Below are positions 39,894 to 47,465 of a DNA stretch of 64,000 bases, piece after piece; position 1 is the stretch's first letter; the number at the start of each line of letters is the position of its first letter. The position numbers and the translations under genes were made by a program. The stretch spans positions 1,922,001-1,986,000 of the forward strand of contig NZ_OW969598.1 in assembly GCF_943181435.1 (NCBI RefSeq), read 5' to 3'. The notes beneath the pieces are model-generated. The model was not told where the DNA came from. It did no database searches and saw only the letters and a program-made list of their open reading frames with translations. The stretch comes from Neisseria sp. Marseille-Q6792. GTDB taxonomy: Bacteria; Pseudomonadota; Gammaproteobacteria; Burkholderiales; Neisseriaceae.

Positions 39894-40079
39894 TTATTCG
39901 GACGGATGGCAAGCAGTTAAATTAATTTTACGTTCAAACAGGTTTTTGATTTCGTTTTGATGGCTGATGCCGATGACCAGTGTATCGGGCAGTTCGCGTT
40001 TGAGGATGTGCATCAGCGTCAGTGCGGATTCGTCGGGGAACAGGATTTGCAGCCTGCTGTTGGGCAGGATTTCTTTGAT
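39894..40079 (-). pseudogene. C-terminal fragment of an ABC transporter ATPase (YddA/SbmA-associated type)
   Basis: 61 codons ending at a natural stop. LMHILKRELPDTLVIGISHQ matches the end of COG4178-type ABC ATPases (the 'ERLPDTTVISVGHR' region), after the Walker B. Upstream the frame runs into a DUS and stops, so only the tail of the gene remains. Confidence 0.6.
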
Positions 40080-40214
40080 CGGATGGCGGCATACGGGGTT
40101 TCAGACGGCATTTTTACGGAACAGGCGGTGCGGATACATCGCTGGTTTTGCGGTAATTTTGGGTACGGCGGCGGCAGGTGCTACAATAACGCCCTCTTTC
40201 TGCAAGGGAACATT

Positions 40215-40448
40215 ATGGAAGCCACTGTCTATCTCGAAGACAATGAATACATCGCCTTGTGCGACCTCTTGAAATTGGCCGGACTTGCCGAAAGCGGCGG
40301 ACAGGCGAAGGCGTTGATTGCCGAAGGGCTGGTGTTGCGCAACGGCGAAACCGAAACCCGTAAAACCGCCAAAATACGCGGCGGCGAAGTCATCGAGTTT
40401 GACGGCGCGCGCTTGGAAATCGCCGATGGATACGACCCTGAAGCATAA
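40215..40448 (+). CDS. S4-domain RNA-binding protein
   Basis: A 77-residue protein that is almost entirely an S4 domain: YIALCDLLKLAGLAESGGQAK (about 12-32, read as LCDLLKLAGLAESGGQAK), then IAEGLVLRNGETE and KIRGGEVIEF. It resembles YbcJ/RqcP-type stand-alone S4 proteins that bind structured RNA such as rRNA. AAGGGA precedes ATG 40215. Overlaps the next gene by 23 bases. Confidence 0.88.
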   Translation: MEATVYLEDNEYIALCDLLKLAGLAESGGQAKALIAEGLVLRNGETETRKTAKIRGGEVIEFDGARLEIADGYDPEA

Positions 40449-40629
40449 AGCCGAAGCCCTTTTGGGCGAGCCGCTTTTAGACGAACCCGTCCGCCCCGAG
40501 TCGTGGGAATGCTGCGGCAGCGACTGCGGCGAGGCGTGCATTCAGACGATTTATTGGGCGGACAAGGCACGCTACGACGCGCAACGGCGGAAATTGAAAG
40601 AAGCGGGTTGGTCGGACGATGCCGTCTGA
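40426..40629 (+). CDS. Small cysteine-rich oxidoreductase-like domain protein
   Basis: A 67-residue protein with the motif WECCGSDCGEACIQTIYWAD, the signature of the Oxidored-like family (PF09791, related to OXLD1). Function in bacteria is unknown; the cysteines could bind metal or pair. The start lies inside the 3' end of the S4 gene (23-base overlap in another frame), implying translational coupling. The stop lies in a DUS. Confidence 0.8.
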   Translation: MDTTLKHKAEALLGEPLLDEPVRPESWECCGSDCGEACIQTIYWADKARYDAQRRKLKEAGWSDDAV

Positions 40630-40644
40630 AACGGTTCGGCTTGA

Positions 40645-40799
40645 TATAGTGAATTAACAAAAATCAGGACAAGGCGGCGAGCCGCAGACAGTACAAATAG
40701 TACGGAACCGATTCACTTGGTGCTTCAGCACCTTAGAGAATCGTTCTCTTTGAGCCAAGGCGAGCCAACGCTGTACCGGTTTAAATTTAATTCACTATA
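40645..40799. repeat. Correia element, full-length 155-bp form
   Basis: Ends TATAGTGAATTAAC and TTTAATTCACTATA; both arms carry the same G-to-A type change relative to the other copies here, preserving complementarity. Confidence 0.88.
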
Positions 40800-40839
40800 A
40801 AACCACGTTTTCAGACAGTCTTTTATAGTAGATTAAAAT

Positions 40840-40965
40840 TGAAAACGTCCATATCGTCATTCCCGCGCAGGCGGGAATCCGGAAGTTCGAAATAGCGGTT
40901 AACCTTAAATATTTTTGACAAATCAAGGTCTGGATTCCCGCCTGCGCGGGAATGACGGCATAGGG
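40840..40965. repeat. Two dRS3 units with intervening RS sequence
   Basis: ATTCCCGCGCAGGCGGGAAT at about 40860 and ATTCCCGCCTGCGCGGGAAT at about 40934, facing each other around a ~55-bp spacer. Confidence 0.8.
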
Positions 40966-41076
40966 ACTTTTCCTTTGAATTTGCCATACACCTGTTTTTT
41001 AAAATGACCGCCGCCGCCACACTGCCCGACAACATTGAAACATCCCGACCTTCATTCACAACACACATAACACCCC

Positions 41077-41913
41077 ATGATAGACCTGCACTGCCATTCC
41101 ACCGTTTCCGACGGTATGCTCTCCCCCGCCGAAGTCGTGCGCCTCGCGCATCAAAACGGCTGCACGCTGCTGGCGTTGACCGACCACGACCACACGGGCG
41201 GCATCGCCGAAGCGCGCGCCGAAGCCGACAGGCTCGGTTTGCGCCTGATTAACGGCGTGGAAATTTCCGTAACGTGGCGCGGGCGTACCATACACGTTGT
41301 CGGTTTGGATTTCGACGAGCAGGACGAAAACCTGCAAAACCTGTTGGTGCAAGTGCGGCAAGGCCGTCTGAAACGTCTTGAAGCCATCGCCGCCAAGCTC
41401 GAAAAGAAAGGCATCGGCGGCGCATACGACGGCGCGCTGGAGTTGGCGGCAAACAAAGAAATGGTCAGCCGCACCCACGTCGCCGAGTTCCTCATCAAAA
41501 ACGGATACGTCAAAAACAAGCAGCAGGCGTTCATCAAATACTTGGGCGACGGCAAATCCTGCGCCGTCCGACACGAATGGGCGACGCTGGAAGACTGCGT
41601 CTCCGCCGTCAACGGCTCGGGCGGCATGGCAGTCATCGCCCACCCCATGCGCTACGATTTGTCCGCCACCGCCAAGCGCAATCTGTTTGAAGAATTTAAA
41701 AGCCTCGGCGGCGCAGGCATCGAAGTCCACAGCGGCAACTGCTGCAAAAACGACCGCCTCAACTACGCATTTTTGGCAGAACGCTTCGGATTGTTGGCAA
41801 GCGCGGGCAGCGACTTCCACCGTTTAAACGACTTCAGCGGCGGCATCCTCGGCGCATGTCCCGAATTGCCGGAAAACTGCAGGCCGGTGTGGGCGCATTT
41901 CTCCCGACATTGA
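41077..41913 (+). CDS. PHP-domain phosphoesterase (RNase AM / 3',5'-nucleotide bisphosphate phosphatase, YciV type)
   Basis: A 278-residue metal-dependent hydrolase. PHP motif 1 is DLHCHSTVSDG (3-13), motif 2 ALTDHDHTGG, then NGVEISVTW, and C-terminal SAGSDFHR. In E. coli the homologue RNase AM (formerly TrpH/YciV) trims RNA 5' ends and degrades nucleotide 3',5'-bisphosphates. Length fits. An AG-type DUS at 41361-41372 is inside the gene. A DUS terminator follows. Confidence 0.88.
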   Translation: MIDLHCHSTVSDGMLSPAEVVRLAHQNGCTLLALTDHDHTGGIAEARAEADRLGLRLINGVEISVTWRGRTIHVVGLDFDEQDENLQNLLVQVRQGRLKRLEAIAAKLEKKGIGGAYDGALELAANKEMVSRTHVAEFLIKNGYVKNKQQAFIKYLGDGKSCAVRHEWATLEDCVSAVNGSGGMAVIAHPMRYDLSATAKRNLFEEFKSLGGAGIEVHSGNCCKNDRLNYAFLAERFGLLASAGSDFHRLNDFSGGILGACPELPENCRPVWAHFSRH

Positions 41914-41921
41914 ATGCGGAT

Positions 41922-41960
41922 AAAAATGCCGTCTGAAAACCTTTCAGACGGCATTTTTTG
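41922..41960. terminator. DUS-pair terminator between convergent genes
   Basis: Inverted DUS copies with a short loop and A/T runs on both sides, between the PHP gene and avtA. Confidence 0.85.
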
Positions 41961-41964
41961 CGGT

Positions 41965-43257
41965 TTAAATGTTGTCGTACAGTTTTCGGACGGTTTTACC
42001 GATGGCGGCAATGCCTTTTTCCAGCGTTTGAGCGTCCTGCGCGATGCTCATACGGATGCACTCGCCCGCGTGCGGATAATCCCGCGTGTCGATGCCGACG
42101 AAGAAATGCTCGCCCGGAATAATCAGCGTGCCTTCGGCTTTGAGCATTTCGTACAAGGTTTGCGACGAAACGGGCAGGTTTTCAAACCAGAGCCACAGGA
42201 AAATCGCGCCTTCGGGTTTGTGGATTTTCATCGGGTACGCGCCCAGCTCCCGCTTGAGCAGCGAGACGGCGGTTTGTGCCTGATTACGGTAAAACGGTCG
42301 GATAACTTGGTCGGCAAGCCGTTTCATCTCGCCGCTTTCCAGCAGCGGGGCGGCGATGGCCGCGCCGAAGCGCGTGGGGGCAAGGTTCACAATCGCATTC
42401 AGGCTGCTGACGGCTTTGACGACTTCGGGCGCGGCGACGATGATGCCGGTGCGAACGCCCGGCAGGCCGACTTTGGACAGGCTGAAGCAGAGGATGATGT
42501 TTTCGTGCCAATTCAGCGTCACGTCGCTGTAAATGATGTTGGGGAACGGCATTCCGTAGGCGTTGTCGATAATCAGCGGAATCCCATGTTCACACGCCAA
42601 AGCGTCCAAACGCGCCATTTCGCCGTCGGTCAACACATTGCCGGTCGGGTTGGTCGGGCGCGAACAGCAAATCGCACCGATTTTGCCCGCTTTGAGTTCG
42701 GGCAGGTTTTCCAGTGCGTCAAAGTCCACGCGGTATTTGAAGAAGCCTGCTTCGCTTTCGTGTTCGACGTTTTCGATTTTGGGCTTGACGGAAACGAAGT
42801 GCTGCCCTTCGACATGCACGTCGGCATAGCCGATGTATTCGGGCGCGAGCGGCAACAAAATGGCTTTTTCTGCGGATGTGCCGTCTGAAAGGTTGAATTT
42901 GCCGCCGAAGAGGTTGAATAAATAGAAAAACGCGTTTTGCGAACCGTTGGTCAGCGCGATATTGTCGGCGGTCAGGTTCCAGCCGTATTCGCGGTTGAGG
43001 AAGGCGGTCAGCGCGTCAATTAGCGTGGCATCGCCTTGGGGATTGGAGTAGTTGCCGATGTTTTCGACGGCGTGTTCCGCCGCCAGTTTGGAGAATATGT
43101 CGGTAAACGCCCGATCGATTTCCGGAATGCGCGCCGGGTTGCCGCCGCCGAGCATGTTGACGGGCTTGTCGCTTTTGAGCGCGTCGCCGAGGTCGTCCAT
43201 CAGTTGGAGGATGCCGCTGTGTTGCGTGAATTTTTCGCCGAATGCTGAAAACTGCAT
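41965..43257 (-). CDS. avtA: Valine-pyruvate aminotransferase
   Basis: A 430-residue PLP fold-type I aminotransferase. Seen: GGGNPARIPEI near the N-terminus, TNGSQNAFFYLFNLFGG, the RPTNPTGNV substrate loop, IIDNAYGMPFPN, and the PLP lysine in CFSLSKVGLPGVRTG. AvtA makes valine or alanine by transamination. ATG 43257 is taken as the start; the longer frame overruns pglD's end and a DUS hairpin. Confidence 0.9.
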   Translation of the reverse strand: MQFSAFGEKFTQHSGILQLMDDLGDALKSDKPVNMLGGGNPARIPEIDRAFTDIFSKLAAEHAVENIGNYSNPQGDATLIDALTAFLNREYGWNLTADNIALTNGSQNAFFYLFNLFGGKFNLSDGTSAEKAILLPLAPEYIGYADVHVEGQHFVSVKPKIENVEHESEAGFFKYRVDFDALENLPELKAGKIGAICCSRPTNPTGNVLTDGEMARLDALACEHGIPLIIDNAYGMPFPNIIYSDVTLNWHENIILCFSLSKVGLPGVRTGIIVAAPEVVKAVSSLNAIVNLAPTRFGAAIAAPLLESGEMKRLADQVIRPFYRNQAQTAVSLLKRELGAYPMKIHKPEGAIFLWLWFENLPVSSQTLYEMLKAEGTLIIPGEHFFVGIDTRDYPHAGECIRMSIAQDAQTLEKGIAAIGKTVRKLYDNI

Positions 43258-43297
43258 GTCAAACTCCGTGTGTGTAAGGTAGGTTGGTTTGTACGTT

Positions 43298-43329
43298 ATG
43301 CCGTCTGAAGGTTCAGACGGCATTTTTTC
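43298..43329. terminator. Inverted DUS pair at the pglD / avtA junction
   Basis: ATGCCGTCTGAA and TTCAGACGGCAT around a two-base loop. The stop codon of pglD is formed inside one DUS arm, so PglD ends in KNAV. Confidence 0.75.
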
Positions 43330-45223
43330 TGTGTGTTTCTCGTACCCAAAGCAGGTCGCAGATGCCGTCGCTCGGGGCAAAGCCGGTCGGGGCATTGATG
43401 AGCAGGGTGCGGATTGTTTGCTGGTCGTAACGGTCGCAGGCCGCACGGATGCGGTCGAGCAGGGCGGAGAGTTCGTGCCACGGCAGCATGGTCTCGTTGG
43501 CGGTCATGATGCGCGGATGGCTGGTTTTGCGGACGTTGTCGCCGATGAGCAGCTCTTCGTAGAGTTTTTCTCCGGGACGCAGTCCGGTAATGAGGATTTC
43601 GATGTCGCCGTCGGGTTGTTCGGGTGTTTTGGGTTTGAGGCCGCTTAAGGTAATCATTTGGCGGGCAAGGTCGATGATTTTGACGGATTCGCCCATGTCG
43701 AGGACGAATACGTCGCCGCCCGTACCCATCGCACCTGCCTGTATGACGAGTTGGGCGGCTTCGGGTATGGTCATGAAATAACGTGTGATGTCGGGGTGGG
43801 TCAGGGTGAGCGGGCCGCCTTCGGCAATCTGTTTTTCAAACAGCGGGACAACGGAGCCGGACGAACCTAAAACATTGCCGAAACGTACCATGCTGAAGCG
43901 GGTTTTTTGTCCGGGTTCGGCGGCGAGTGCCTGAAGGCAGAGTTCCGCCATGCGTTTGCTGGCACCCATGGTGTTGGTGGGGCGGACGGCTTTGTCGGTG
44001 GAGATGAGGACGAAGGTTCTTACGCCCGAAGCCGTGGCGGCAAGCGCGCACTCGAGTGTGCCGAAGATGTTGTTGCGTATGCCTTCGACGGTGTTGAATT
44101 CGACCATGGGGACGTGTTTGTAGGCGGCGGCGTGATAGACGGTCGCAACGGAAAAGGCGGTCATGACGTGTTCGAGCAGGGTGCGGTTTTGCACCGAACC
44201 GAGAAAGGGCAGGATTTCGGTGTCGAGGCGTTTTTGGATGCAGGTTTCGCGCAATTCTTTTTCGACGGCGTACAGGGCGAATTCGGATAACTCAAACAGC
44301 AGCAGCTTTTCGGGGCGGCGGCGGATAATCTGGCGGCAGAGTTCCGAACCGATGGAGCCGCCCGCGCCGGTTACCATGACGGTTTTGCCTTCGATGTCGG
44401 CACTCATCAGGCGGTCGTCGGGCGCGACGGAATCACGCCCGAGCAGGTCGGACACGGAGATTTTTTTGAGCGTGCCGATGCTGATTTTCCCGTCCATCAG
44501 GTCTTTCATTCCGGGAATGGTCAACACTTCGCATGGATAGGCTTCCAGTTTGCTGATGATTCGGCGGCGTTGTTCCTGAGTCGCGCTGGGAATGGCGAGC
44601 AGGATTTTTTCCACGCCGTAACGTTCGATGAGGAAGGCGATGGCATCGGGCTGGTAAACGGCAAGGTCGTAGATGACGGTGTGCCAAAGCTTGGGGTTGT
44701 CGTCCACAAAGGCGACCGCGGAATATTCGCGTATCTGTTTGACGGCCTCGAGCAGTTGTCTGCCCGATCGTCCCGCGCCGTAAATGATGACGGGGGTCAT
44801 ATGTTTTTTTTGGTGGTCGGATAAAAGGCCGCGTATGACCATGCGGGAGCCGGTTACGGAGACAAGCAGCAGCAGAAAGTAGACGACGGGCAGAGCGAGG
44901 CGCAATTTTTCTTCAAATATCAGCGTATTGAGAAAAAACAGTACGGCGGAGACGAGGCTGCCGGCAAAGGCGGTGGTCAGGACGTGGAAACTGACAAAGC
45001 GTGTAACGGCGCGGTACAGCCCGAGACGGGCAAACAGAGCGGCGGTCAAAAGCGCGGTCAGCAGGAAAGACTGCCAGTTGGCAAGGCTGAACCATTCTTC
45101 GGAATAGTCTGCCTTCAGGCTTTGGGTAAACCAAAAGGCAATGAAAATCATCAGAAAATCGTGTATGAGGAAACAGATTTTCTTGATGTTGCGCGGTAGG
45201 GCAAGCAGGGTTTCCAGAGTCAT
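43313..45223 (-). CDS. pglD: Membrane-bound UDP-GlcNAc 4,6-dehydratase of protein O-glycosylation
   Basis: A 636-residue protein with about four N-terminal membrane spans (residues 12-120) and two Rossmann units. The catalytic short-chain dehydrogenase domain has VTGAGGSIGSELCRQI (about 275-290) and STDKAVRPTNTMGASKR. The methionine in place of the usual tyrosine is typical of WbpM/PglF-type dehydratases. It makes the 4-keto-6-deoxy sugar from UDP-GlcNAc, which PglC aminates and PglB acetylates, giving the bacillosamine derivative of pilin glycan. A DUS hairpin lies between pglC and pglD. Confidence 0.92.
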   Translation of the reverse strand: MTLETLLALPRNIKKICFLIHDFLMIFIAFWFTQSLKADYSEEWFSLANWQSFLLTALLTAALFARLGLYRAVTRFVSFHVLTTAFAGSLVSAVLFFLNTLIFEEKLRLALPVVYFLLLLVSVTGSRMVIRGLLSDHQKKHMTPVIIYGAGRSGRQLLEAVKQIREYSAVAFVDDNPKLWHTVIYDLAVYQPDAIAFLIERYGVEKILLAIPSATQEQRRRIISKLEAYPCEVLTIPGMKDLMDGKISIGTLKKISVSDLLGRDSVAPDDRLMSADIEGKTVMVTGAGGSIGSELCRQIIRRRPEKLLLFELSEFALYAVEKELRETCIQKRLDTEILPFLGSVQNRTLLEHVMTAFSVATVYHAAAYKHVPMVEFNTVEGIRNNIFGTLECALAATASGVRTFVLISTDKAVRPTNTMGASKRMAELCLQALAAEPGQKTRFSMVRFGNVLGSSGSVVPLFEKQIAEGGPLTLTHPDITRYFMTIPEAAQLVIQAGAMGTGGDVFVLDMGESVKIIDLARQMITLSGLKPKTPEQPDGDIEILITGLRPGEKLYEELLIGDNVRKTSHPRIMTANETMLPWHELSALLDRIRAACDRYDQQTIRTLLINAPTGFAPSDGICDLLWVRETHRKNAV

Positions 45224-45242
45224 GTTGTCGGCGGCGTGTGTT

Positions 45243-45268
45243 TTTCAGACGGCATATGCCGTCTGAAG
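45243..45268. terminator. Inverted DUS pair between pglC and pglD
   Basis: TTCAGACGGCAT joined directly to ATGCCGTCTGAA with no loop spacing, lying in the operon's intergenic gap. As a cruciform-like palindrome it may modulate rather than stop transcription. Confidence 0.6.
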
Positions 45269-45270
45269 GG

Positions 45271-46446
45271 TTATCGTGTGGCTTCGGTCAATACGGCTTC
45301 GATGTGTTCTTTGCAGAACGCGATTTCGCCGTCGGTCAGCGTCGGGTGCACCAAGAACATCAGGCTGGTGTCGCCCAGTTCGACAGCATTTTTCAAACGC
45401 TCTTTCGGTCGCCAAGGCGTGTTGTCGAAGGCTTTTTCCAAATACACTTCGGAGCAGCTGCCTTGATAGCAGGGGACTTTGCGCGCGTTCAGTTCGTTCA
45501 CGATGCGGTCGCGCGTCCAGCCGTCTTTGAGGTGTTCGGGTTTGACGAAGGCGTAGAACTTGTATTGCGCGTGTTCGATGTAGTCGGCGACTTCAACCAA
45601 GCGGATGCTGGCGAACTTGCCCAAGCTTTCAGCCAGTTTGGCGGCGTGCGCTTGGCGGCGTGCCGTCCATTCGGGCATGCGTTTGAGCTGGATGCGGCCG
45701 ATGACTGCCTGCATTTCCATCATGCGCCAGTTGGTGCCGAAGCTTTCGTGCAGCCAGCGGAAACCGGGTGCGTGTTCGCGGTGGTACACGGCATCGTAGC
45801 TTTTGCCGTGGTCTTTGTACGACCACATTTTTTCCCACAGGGTTTTGTCGTTGGTCGTAACCATGCCGCCTTCGCCGCCGGTGGTCATGATTTTGTCTTG
45901 GCAGAACGACCAAGCGCCGACGTGGCCGATAGAGCCGACGGATTTGCCTTTGTATTTCGCACCGTGCGCTTGGGCGCAGTCTTCAATCACCCACAAATCA
46001 TGTTCTTTTGCCAAAGCCATGATGCCGTCCATTTCGGCGGGCATACCGGCAAGGTGGACGACGATGACGGCTTTGGTATTCGGCGTCAGCGCGGCTTTGA
46101 TGGTTTCTACGCTGATGTTTTGGCTGTTCAAATCCACGTCGGCGAACACGGGGTTTGCGCCTGCGTTAACGATGCAGGACGCGGAGGCGAGGAAGGTGCG
46201 CGAGGTAACGATGACGTCGTCGCCTGCGCCTATGCCCATTGCTTTAAGCGCGACATCGAGTGCCAGCGTGCCGTTGGAAAGGGCGACGGCGTACCGCGTG
46301 CCGGCGAAAGCAGCAAATTCTTTTTCAAATTCGCGGCATTCGCTGCCCGTCCAGTAATTGACTTTGTTGGACAGCAGGACTTTGGAAACGGCATCGGCTT
46401 CTTCTTGGGTGAAGCTCGGCCACGGGGAGAGAGAGGTGTTCAGCAT
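45271..46446 (-). CDS. pglC: UDP-4-keto-6-deoxy-GlcNAc C4-aminotransferase
   Basis: A 391-residue PLP enzyme of the DegT/DnrJ/EryC1 family. Early WPSFTQEEADAVSKVLLS, FAGTRYAVALSNGTLAL, and the PLP lysine in GAWSFCQDKIMTTGEGG-like context (AWSFCQDKIMTTGG). It adds the amino group in bacillosamine synthesis. ATG 46446 is chosen over the track's longer frame, which passes through a DUS pair. Separated from pglB upstream by a ~1-kb inserted cassette. Confidence 0.92.
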   Translation of the reverse strand: MLNTSLSPWPSFTQEEADAVSKVLLSNKVNYWTGSECREFEKEFAAFAGTRYAVALSNGTLALDVALKAMGIGAGDDVIVTSRTFLASASCIVNAGANPVFADVDLNSQNISVETIKAALTPNTKAVIVVHLAGMPAEMDGIMALAKEHDLWVIEDCAQAHGAKYKGKSVGSIGHVGAWSFCQDKIMTTGGEGGMVTTNDKTLWEKMWSYKDHGKSYDAVYHREHAPGFRWLHESFGTNWRMMEMQAVIGRIQLKRMPEWTARRQAHAAKLAESLGKFASIRLVEVADYIEHAQYKFYAFVKPEHLKDGWTRDRIVNELNARKVPCYQGSCSEVYLEKAFDNTPWRPKERLKNAVELGDTSLMFLVHPTLTDGEIAFCKEHIEAVLTEATR

Positions 46447-46590
46447 GGTGTTTGGTCCGTCAGGTTCAGACGGCATTTCTGACAATATGCCGTCTGATGG
46501 AGGGGTTTTGCGTGTCCCGATGAATCGGTCGCACGCCGCAGGTGTTGTCAAAATCGGTTGGCTGTGTTTTAACAGTCCGTTGATATTACC

Positions 46591-46695
46591 GTTGGGCCGA
46601 AAAAAGTCATCATCGCTGCATTGATGCGTAAATTCGCCGTACACGGAAGCAAGACCGTTTTATCCCTGAATACATTGGGGTTAAATTCCAGGTAG
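46591..46695 (+). pseudogene. Transposase C-terminal remnant, probably IS110/Piv family
   Basis: 34 codons containing PKKVIIAALMRKFAV before a stop; the same pattern as the fragment at 29391. It lies antisense to the methyltransferase fragment and marks its truncation point at about 46645-46655. Confidence 0.4.
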
Positions 46696-46796
46696 GCTTG
46701 AATTTCTTTTTCAATATCAGAGTATTGTGTGTATAACACATCATTTTTAGCCGTCTTAGTTTTCGACAATTTTGTGTTTTTCGATCTATTCAACAT
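46640..46796 (-). pseudogene. N-terminal fragment of an EcoRI-type adenine-specific DNA methyltransferase
   Basis: Starting at ATG 46796 the frame reads MLNRSKNTKLSKTK, then KNDVLYTQYSDIEKEIQAYL and FRDKTVLLPC. This matches the N-terminus of EcoRI_methylase-family proteins (pattern KND.FYTQ..DIEKE, then K.V.C.CDDP). After LLPC the sequence switches to the antisense of a transposase remnant, and the frame ends at 46569. No SAM-binding or DPPY motif remains, so it is inactive. It follows the HTH gene by 37 bases on the same strand. Confidence 0.65.
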
Positions 46797-46833
46797 ATGA
46801 ACTTCGATTAGACTGGCAAAGCAGGACGTTTGG

Positions 46834-47052
46834 CTATATCCGCTGATTTAATTGTGTTAGTTTTTGTAAAAATTTAAACCATTTTTCTAACGGCATATCG
46901 GTATGGCTTTTGAGGGTAATATCAGCCTCCCACCGTTGGTAGCCGGATATGCCGACCGTCAACAAATCCGCCGCCTGCTGCGTCAGCCCGTATTTTTGCC
47001 GCACCGCCTTCAAATTGGCCGGCGTGTAGCCGAATTGGGGGTTGCTTATCAT
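46834..47052 (-). CDS. Small helix-turn-helix protein
   Basis: A 72-residue protein with a Cro/CI-like helix-turn-helix, LKAVRQKYGLTQQAADLLTV (about 14-33), followed by GYQRWE, as in XRE-family regulators. The start at 47052 overlaps the upstream stop as ATGA, with GAAGGGG before it, so it is translationally coupled. Could be a phage repressor-like or restriction-modification controller protein. Confidence 0.75.
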   Translation of the reverse strand: MISNPQFGYTPANLKAVRQKYGLTQQAADLLTVGISGYQRWEADITLKSHTDMPLEKWFKFLQKLTQLNQRI

Positions 47053-47282
47053 TGCCGCCCCTTCCGTGCGCGCTCCCATGCCTCGTCCGCTTCACGGGCA
47101 ATGCGCGGCGCGTTTTTAATTTGCTCAAGCGTGAGGTTTTCTGGCTGACGAATCAATTTGCCGTCAAAAACGCCGTCTGAAACTTTTTTAAACTCAAATA
47201 CCCAACCTTCTTTATGCGTTGCGGTTTGTTGTTCGAAATCTACCGACCATCTTCTCTGCCAGTTTCTATTTGGGTGAGTCAT
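47049..47282 (-). CDS. Hypothetical protein, first gene of the inserted cassette
   Basis: A 77-residue, tryptophan- and charge-rich protein (NRNWQRRWSVDFEQ; EQIKNAPRIAREADEAWERA). AAAAGGAAAAAA precedes its ATG. I do not recognise a family. Coupled by ATGA to the HTH gene. It reads over a DUS core encoding SDGVF. Confidence 0.6.
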   Translation of the reverse strand: MTHPNRNWQRRWSVDFEQQTATHKEGWVFEFKKVSDGVFDGKLIRQPENLTLEQIKNAPRIAREADEAWERARKGRQ

Positions 47283-47298
47283 TTTTTTCCTTTTAAAA

Positions 47299-47433
47299 GG
47301 CTGTGTTTTAGTAATCTGTTGATTTCAATTATTTGCAAGGGAAAAGACAATTATTTTCCGATTAGGAATAAACCTATCCTGTTGAATACCTTGAAGCCAA
47401 GTATGCCTATCAACACTATATTAAAACACAGCC
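47299..47433. repeat. Short element with GGCTGTGTTTTA terminal inverted repeats
   Basis: GGCTGTGTTTTA at 47299-47310 and its complement at 47422-47433 enclose ~135 bp without genes. A third copy begins at 46560. Each is followed 6-8 bases later by GTTGAT. Likely ends of an insertion element or MITE not known to me. Confidence 0.55.
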
Positions 47434-47465
47434 AATCGGTTTGTACGGAGGTTTATTTTAATCGC

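Noticed and set aside
45238..46482. A 414-codon plus-strand frame opposite pglC
   Set aside because: Rich in F, V, A and G as expected for antisense of a real gene; no family features.
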